From positions 1-7,681 of the forward strand of contig DUSJ01000401.1 in NCBI GenBank assembly GCA_012842645.1: DNA of 7,681 nt. The letters run 5' to 3'. The DNA is from Clostridiaceae bacterium (GTDB taxonomy: Bacteria > Bacillota > Clostridia > DSM-8532). Shown one piece after another: positions 6,168-7,681 of the stretch (the first letter of the stretch is position 1; each line of letters begins with the position of its first letter). The notes under the pieces are model-generated. The model was not told where the DNA came from and did no database searches. It saw only the letters and a list, made by a program, of their open reading frames with translations. The position numbers and the translations under genes are program-made.

Positions 6168-7409
6168 TCAGGCAGACTCTAAGGTTTTATCTTCGGAGGT
6201 GTTCTCCCAAGCACCCACGTTTTCGTAATTATCATGGCGTACGAGAAATCTTTTATATTTAATTTTAATCCCAATAGCTCCGAGCGGCGCAGTAATTAGA
6301 ATTGCCAATACCGCAACAGTCAATATTGTATTACCGGCTGCAATACCTGCAGCCAAAGGCAGTACGCCAATTGCTGCCTGCACGGTAGCTTTTGGTAAAT
6401 AGGAAATAGCACAGATCAATTTTTCTTTTATATTCAATTTCGTTTTGAAAAGACATACGAACACGCCGAGAATACGTATTGCAAGGGCAATGAATATGAG
6501 CGCTACTGCTGCGACTCCTGCCTTTGCCGCATAGCTGATATCTACTGTCGCACCTACTAATATGAACAACATCAATTCTGCCATCACCCAGATTTTTGAG
6601 AACCTGTCCGAAAGCCTCTTTGCCAGTACATCGTACCCCTTGAGGATAGTTCCGCCTAAAGCCATCACTGCTAAAAGGCCCGACATCGGGATAAAAGCTT
6701 TGATAGCATTTTCCAGTGTAACAAGAAGAAAAGAAATACTCAGTATGATCAATATCTTCACAGTATCCCGAATGTGGATTTTTCTAAACACCTTAATAAT
6801 GACAAGACCAAGTATAATGCCTGTCAATAGGCCGACCACGATCGAAACCGGAATTTTAAAAAGATTTCCGATGTCAAAACTGCCACCGCCATACATCCCC
6901 ATAAAGGATGTGAAAAGGACTATCACATAAATATCGTCTACTGAAGCACCAGCCATAATAAGCTGCGGGATGCTCATAGATTTGCCATAACCATTCTCCA
7001 TAAGCTTCAGCATATTGGGTACAACGATTGCCGGTGATACAGCACCAAGAACGGATCCCATGATAGCAGCTTCGAGGTACGTTATAGGGAAGAGCATCGG
7101 TGCAAATATTGTTGTTGCTGCTATTTCAAATGTTGCCGGGATAAAACACATGAGAATAGCCGGACGGCCGACTTTCTTCAGATCATTTATATCCAGGGCA
7201 AGCCCTGCTCTTGTTAGTATGACTATAAGGGCGATTTCTCTCAAGTCAGCGGAAACATTCAATATTTCCGGAGAGATGAGATTCAACACATATGGGCCTA
7301 ATACTATTCCTGTAAGAAGCATACCAATAAGGCCAGGCATTTTTAATTTCTGCATGATCCCGCTCAGAACAAGGCCGCAAAGGATCATTAAGGCCAGACT
7401 AAAAAGCAT
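6168..7409 (-). CDS. CPA-family cation/proton antiporter under fluoride riboswitch control
   Basis: 413-aa polytopic inner-membrane protein with about 13 hydrophobic helices, in the Na+/H+ exchanger superfamily (PF00999-type). Helix-breaking VSPAIVVP (124-131) fits the unwound ion-site helix and ASVDDI (155-160) supplies an Asp-Asp pair (D158, D159), the form associated with electrogenic CPA2-like antiporters; CPA1 members usually have Asn-Asp. LPKATVQAAIG (338-348) carries a membrane lysine, K340. The C-terminus is a short polar tail with no TrkA-N/RCK regulatory domain, unlike KefB/KefC. I choose ATG 7409 over ATG 7415 because GGAG at 7417-7420 lies 7 nt from the former but only 1 nt from the latter. 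Its leader holds a fluoride riboswitch and terminator, so expression should rise with fluoride. Antiporters are a known gene class downstream of crcB-motif RNAs. Transported ions are inferred: cation exchange for H+ is likely, and direct fluoride export is not shown. Confidence 0.9.
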   Translation of the reverse strand: MLFSLALMILCGLVLSGIMQKLKMPGLIGMLLTGIVLGPYVLNLISPEILNVSADLREIALIVILTRAGLALDINDLKKVGRPAILMCFIPATFEIAATTIFAPMLFPITYLEAAIMGSVLGAVSPAIVVPNMLKLMENGYGKSMSIPQLIMAGASVDDIYVIVLFTSFMGMYGGGSFDIGNLFKIPVSIVVGLLTGIILGLVIIKVFRKIHIRDTVKILIILSISFLLVTLENAIKAFIPMSGLLAVMALGGTILKGYDVLAKRLSDRFSKIWVMAELMLFILVGATVDISYAAKAGVAAVALIFIALAIRILGVFVCLFKTKLNIKEKLICAISYLPKATVQAAIGVLPLAAGIAAGNTILTVAVLAILITAPLGAIGIKIKYKRFLVRHDNYENVGAWENTSEDKTLESA

Positions 7410-7416
7410 AAACATT

Positions 7417-7423
7417 CTCCTTT
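7417..7423 (-). promoter_or_regulatory. Ribosome binding site that sets the antiporter start
   Basis: AAAGGAG on the minus strand. Spacing is 7 nt to ATG 7409 and 1 nt to ATG 7415, which favours the second ATG. It lies after the leader terminator, so control appears to be on transcription rather than on access to this site. Confidence 0.75.
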
Positions 7424-7435
7424 ATGCAGAAATGC

Positions 7436-7487
7436 AAAAAAGCTGATACTCCCGCAATAATATAATAATTGCAGAAGTCATCAGCTT
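7436..7487 (-). terminator. Intrinsic terminator forming the riboswitch expression platform
   Basis: On the minus strand the arm 7487-7468 (AAGCTGAT, one bulged G, ACTTCTGCAAT) pairs along its whole length with 7458-7440 (ATTGCGGGAGT, ATCAGCTT), a 19-bp stem with a few G-U pairs and a 9-nt A/T loop. A six-T run (7441-7436) follows, partly inside the stem. The 5' arm is the same sequence that forms the 3' strand of aptamer stem P3, the ion-site TGATG and the 3' strand of the pseudoknot. Folding of the aptamer and of the terminator are therefore mutually exclusive, the layout of a switch that is ON with ligand. Confidence 0.93.
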
Positions 7488-7533
7488 AATAAGCAGTTCG
7501 GCTCAATGTCAGCACAGGGAGACTTCATTCCCT
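7471..7533 (-). ncRNA. Fluoride riboswitch aptamer (crcB motif)
   Basis: Read on the minus strand: P1 is AGGGA (7533-7529) with TCCCT (7520-7516), closing an 8-nt loop ATGAAGTC (7528-7521). After a linker comes AACTGC, then P3 GCTT (7494-7491)/AAGC (7487-7484), then TGATGACTTCTGC. Loop bases GAAGTC (7526-7521) are exactly complementary to GACTTC (7479-7474), forming the pseudoknot. The order and spacing match the Thermotoga petrophila fluoride aptamer as I remember it (loop AUGAGGCC, partner GGCCUC, with ACUGCC and GGCUGAUG), while the pseudoknot pairs differ in sequence but stay paired. Bases corresponding to its A6, U7, G8, U38, A40, U41, G42 and U48 are all present (7528, 7527, 7526, 7483, 7481, 7480, 7479, 7473). 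The linker between P1 and P3 is about 16 nt longer than in that RNA. Fluoride binding should prevent the overlapping terminator and permit antiporter transcription. Confidence 0.93.
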
Positions 7534-7543
7534 AACTTTTCGT

Positions 7544-7573
7544 ATCATAACATAAAGCTTAGTGAAATGTAAA
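7544..7573 (-). promoter_or_regulatory. Promoter of the riboswitch-antiporter transcript
   Basis: On the minus strand a -35 box TTTACA (7573-7568) is followed by an 18-bp spacer and a -10 box TATGAT (7549-7544), which is preceded by TGT to make an extended -10. The predicted transcript start is near 7537, a few bases before aptamer P1, giving a leader of about 128 nt. The close fit between start site and aptamer supports both calls. Confidence 0.8.
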
Positions 7574-7681
7574 TAATTTTTCAGGAAATGTGTCTTTATT
7601 TAAATTGCAAGTTTAATTGCCTTACAAAATCTTACAGAACCCTGTTTTAAGCGACCACAATCTTTGCCATTTCATTCGCAG

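Noticed and set aside
5985..6182. Possible 65-aa plus-strand small protein containing CHPERSEGSH
   Set aside because: It is the translation of the intergenic repeat at 6051-6078 plus adjacent hairpins. HPERSEGS peptides are a recurring artefact of this repeat, it overlaps the antiporter 3' end, and there is no good ribosome site.
6168..7409. KefB/KefC-type glutathione-gated potassium efflux protein
   Set aside because: At 413 residues it lacks the C-terminal nucleotide-binding RCK domain, and a fluoride riboswitch precedes it.
7015..7446. Long plus-strand reading frame opposite the antiporter start and leader
   Set aside because: Antisense shadow of a clear membrane-protein gene; its composition mirrors the antiporter and it would run through the riboswitch terminator.
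7436..7540. c-di-AMP (ydaO), M-box and manganese riboswitch alternatives for the antiporter leader
   Set aside because: The leader is far too short for ydaO or M-box and lacks their conserved cores, whereas the crcB-motif elements and pseudoknot all match.
7647..7681. Possible C-terminus (ANEMAKIVVA, then stop) of a minus-strand gene entering from the right edge
   Set aside because: Only about ten codons are visible with no recognisable domain, which is too little to support a call. A weak ACAG/CTGT hairpin follows it but has no proper T-tract.

Overview
The window looks like the chromosome of an anaerobic, low-to-moderate GC Bacillota (Clostridia-like) bacterium. This is an inference from purine-rich Shine-Dalgarno sites, the Clostridia-like style of the Liv ATPases, and a transcription-terminating riboswitch. 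No rRNA or other marker gene is present to fix the taxon.

Left part (1-2360, + strand): the distal end of a branched-chain amino acid ABC importer operon. It holds the 3' part of livM (permease) and complete livG and livF (ATPases), joined by 4-bp and 8-bp overlaps. The binding protein and LivH would lie upstream, outside the window.

Middle (2413-5815, + strand): an extended -10 promoter starts a probable two-gene unit. The first gene encodes a seven-TM membrane protein with a C-terminal alpha/beta-hydrolase domain that is predicted to face outward. The second encodes a cytoplasmic beta-CASP metallo-beta-lactamase ribonuclease with every metal and beta-CASP motif intact. Nothing in the sequence links their functions beyond co-transcription.

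Convergent gap (5816-6167): no gene. It is filled by degenerate interspersed repeats: two diverged copies of a compound module, a split copy of the TGTCATYCTGAGCGAAGCGAAGGATCT repeat, and several tight hairpins.

Right part (6168-7573, - strand): the most interesting unit. A CPA-family cation/proton antiporter is preceded, in transcription order, by a promoter, a fluoride (crcB-motif) riboswitch aptamer and an overlapping intrinsic terminator. The aptamer can be aligned base by base to the Thermotoga petrophila fluoride riboswitch as I remember it. The six-base pseudoknot is preserved with different bases, and the ion-site nucleotides are kept. The antiporter is therefore predicted to be switched on by fluoride. 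The last ~108 bases (7574-7681) hold nothing I can support.
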